A DNA stretch of 64,000 nt from Epiperipatus broadwayi. Its lineage: Eukaryota > Onychophora > Udeonychophora > Euonychophora > Peripatidae. The stretch covers positions 6,305,230 to 6,369,229 of the forward strand of contig JAQFVV010006215.1 of assembly GCA_028023455.1 (NCBI GenBank), in the 5' to 3' direction. The translations under genes and the position numbers were made by a program. Positions 61,284-64,000 of this stretch are shown piece by piece. Below the pieces are notes generated by a model, which had not been told where the DNA came from, made no database searches, and saw only the letters and a program-made list of their open reading frames with translations. Numbering within the stretch: the first letter of the stretch is position 1; every line of letters begins with the position of its first letter.

Positions 61284-63115
61284 AGTAATCTTAGCTTAAG
61301 ATTGTGCTTCATGTTTCTACTTACTAACCCGTGTTCAAACCCCTATATCCCATCCTGCTCCTTTTGTCAGTATATATATTTCATGTATATATTTGAGATG
61401 CGCACCTAAATTTGTAGTTTAACTTTCAATATTTATTATTATTGATTTTTTTTATTAATTATTAGTTCTTCTTATTAAAATTATAGTTGCAGCTCAAATA
61501 TATACATAGGAGCAAAACTTACTAGCAAAATATTGATGTTTTTGTAAATATTTTATTATATGTCGTTTTTAGCTTTTTCTTTTCAAATTGCTTGTTTTTC
61601 TATTAAGCTATATATTTTTTATAAAATCCAATATGGAAGATGTGGGTGTTGTTAATTGTCAGGAATAATTAGGGGAAGGAAGGGAAAGGTATTTTTTAAT
61701 TAAAGTTTTACTTAAGATAAATGGGATTAAGTAGATTAAAGATTTACTAGTGTTAAAAACATGTTGTCAGATCTATTTCTAGATTAGAAATAGATTTGAA
61801 TTTATTTTTGGCGTTATCTAACAATTGCATCTTCGAAAAACAACAGATAAGAGAAAAAGTATAAAATGACTAAATTTTGAATCACATAGTGAGTTATTAG
61901 TTGAGTTATCAGTTACTATTGAAAGAAGATTAGCTACGCTAGTATAGATGATGGTTAACATCGCGGTAAATCTAAACAAATGATGTAGCAGTCAATCCAC
62001 CCTCTTGCTGACCCTGGTGGGTCATCTTCCTCGGCCATAATATTCTGCTACCTTCAAGTGAAGTAAAGGCCCGATGGAGAACTTTTAAAATACATTTAAT
62101 AGAAACTTGCTGCCACAGGAAAACTTGCAATCTTTTAAATTGAACTCTTAAACTGCAAGGTAAATTATTTCAAACCGCCACCATTGAAACTAAATTTAGT
62201 CTAAATAATCTTTCAAGATCTCTTCTCATGTATTTTTTAACTTTGCCTTTTTTTTATATATATCAATAACATGTAATTTGCTCTTCAATAATTTATATAA
62301 ATTTAATTCTCTCTTATATGCTCTTTAATTTTGGTGCGGTCATTTATTTATATGTGTTTATTATTTGATTTATATATCTGTTATTGATATGTCAATCTAA
62401 AACAATCTGACAATTTGAATTTTCTAAAAATCCTTTCTTCTTTTTAAGTAAGCCTTCATGAATCAAGTTTATTAACGTCCTCTTAAAATATAACATATTG
62501 TTAATTAATACACTTGCCAGATTGTTTTACGTACCAACATTTTATTTATGTTCTAATATAATATATATTGGTTTAACTCTGAATTTTCTACCGGTGTGAA
62601 TTCAAAGTTAAAACAAATTAACGCTTTGAAATCTTATAAAATATTATTTATTTAATTCTAAAATAAGGTGACTTAATTGTTTTATATATATATAACTGCT
62701 AGTTTTTTTTATATACTCTTAAAATGTATGCTTAAAATATCAACTATTGTATTTAAATATTTCAGTTATTGTAAAATCAACGAAGATGGGATTGTTTTAT
62801 TTTAAATAGCAGAAAAGGGATGGGAGAAATCTTAATGTTTCTTTATTAAATAAAATCTTAACATATTTGGGAAATTTTAATATTTTACTTACTTAGTAAA
62901 ATCTCTCTCTATATATAACTGCATAGTGTATTATTTGTCTAAATTATGGTATTCAAACTGGGCTCGTTTATTTTAAAGCTGTAAAATTTATTCAATGTTG
63001 TTAGAGACATATATCATTACTGCGTTTCTGTCATTTAGCCTATCTTCGTATATATATATATTACGTGCTTCTTAATCTGGGGGTTACGACAGGTTCGAAC
63101 CCATAGATTTCTTCT
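61284..63115. other. AT-rich, no gene seen
   Basis: Contains one GC-richer patch at 61.97-62.08 kb (GCTGACCCTGGTGGGTCATC is an imperfect palindrome). Otherwise nothing supported. Confidence 0.4.
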
Positions 63116-63116
63116 C

Positions 63117-63244
63117 GTCTTCGTATAAAAATGCCTCTAGCGGTGACCCCTAAGTCTGGCACACGCTATGCATATTATTTCTTCGTATAAAAAGGCCACT
63201 GGCGGTGATCCCCTAAGTTTGGCACACGCTATGCCCATCCATTT
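63117..63244. repeat. Tandem duplication, 2 x about 63 bp
   Basis: Two units starting CTTCGTATAAAAA and sharing GGCACACGCTATGC, about 15% diverged. Each contains GCGGTGA and TAAGT(C/T)TGGCACACG. No ORF. Confidence 0.85.
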
Positions 63245-64000
63245 CGTTTTTCATCCAGAAGCACGACCTTTTCCTCTTAGTTATTTTTAGGCTATTATGT
63301 CAGCACCGCAAACTTCTTCGTATTATTATTATTATTTCTTTTGCTTCATGACCCAGTTTTAATGCTCTAATATTAAAATTAAGCTTTGCTTAAAAGATAT
63401 ATATAAATGCCAATTACTTTTATTTGATTAATTAAGTTTATTTCAATCATATACAATCCTACCTTCGTGATTTATATATCTATATTTAAGAGTATCTATA
63501 TGCCTTGGGGAAAATAAAGCGTTCGTCTTACTATTGTTAAAATAATTTGTCATTAAATATTTTGTCATAGGTTTAAATATAATCAAGTGTATTTTATGTA
63601 TTTTCACGACCATAATGGCAGGAAAATAGTTTGTATTTATATCTGTAATGAATCCCAGAACGCTCTCCTAATATATGTTAGTCACCACATTTCTGAACTG
63701 TAACCCAAAGCGTTAATAGCAATATTATGTAATTCCTTTTATTAACTGATTGGCATCTGAATATTGGACCCACCAAAGATGTGTGTTTATTTGTAATATA
63801 TTATTTAGCTAATAAAGAGCATATGAGAACTAATAGCGTGAATGACACTATGTAATCGCTTGCTCATTCACGCACACACTAATGTACTTAATTTATAAAT
63901 GTATATAACTAAATTTTCATTATATTAAACTATCTTTTATTGTTTAACTTATTTGAGTAGTTCGAATTCCTTTTCCTCCACTTCTTCCACATAGATTACA
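63245..64000. other. AT-rich, no gene seen
   Basis: Nothing supported up to the window end. Confidence 0.4.

Noticed and set aside
1-64000. CRISPR array, bacterial operon, rRNA or viral genome
   Set aside because: No regularly spaced repeats with unique spacers, no operon-like gene packing, no rRNA sequence and no viral gene set; the sequence is eukaryotic intronic and repeat DNA.

Overview
This window is AT-rich, intron-heavy invertebrate DNA with no bacterial-type gene organisation. The family resemblance of several LINE relics (notably 43.5-47.1 kb, which resembles elements abundant in ticks), the RTE-like and Penelope-like relics and the very low GC content suggest an arthropod, possibly a chelicerate. 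That assignment is inference; no species-diagnostic gene is visible.

One credible host gene lies on the minus strand. Four exons can be joined with matching phase and near-consensus GTAAGT donors: exon 1 with the start codon (58324-58409), exon 2 (48980-49052), a 25-nt microexon (34087-34111) and a large 1469-nt exon (18241-19709). Together they encode the first ~551 residues of an Asn/Ser/Lys-rich, probably disordered protein that I do not recognise. It continues past the left side of exon 4, probably outside the window. Its introns (about 9, 15 and 14 kb) hold most of the mobile DNA listed here.

Region by region: 0-8 kb holds antisense LINE relics, a ribozyme-bearing repeat (3.7 kb) and a possible TTAA-flanked element with tandem repeats (4.4-6.2 kb). 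At 8.4-12.9 kb a sense RTE-like LINE is split by a 5'-truncated, GC-rich L1-like insertion with an 11-bp target duplication. At 12.9-14.2 kb two Penelope-like GIY-YIG fragments sit head to head. At 16-18 kb there is a 427-bp palindrome carrying a hammerhead-ribozyme fold, a half copy of it, and another ribozyme-bearing repeat. Introns 19.7-58 kb hold a piggyBac-like MITE (22.4 kb), a hAT transposon with intact 8-bp target duplication inserted in a dead LINE (38.0-40.6 kb), a long degraded LINE (43.5-47.1 kb), long inverted repeats at 48.7, 49.7 and 55.6 kb, further ribozyme-bearing repeats (33.2, 48.0, 50.9 kb) and a LINE (53.6-57.0 kb). Upstream of the gene (58.5-64 kb) are a tRNA-like sequence, a GC-rich transcript-like island, a LINE tail, a repeat copy and a tandem duplication.

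The most interesting theme is a set of repeats whose conserved centres read as type I hammerhead ribozymes or hammerhead-like cores, in the same window as Penelope-like GIY-YIG fragments. Hammerheads are known in the terminal repeats of Penelope-like elements and in animal retrozymes. Most copies here carry a disabling base change, but different copies and opposite palindrome arms complement each other, pointing to an active ancestor.
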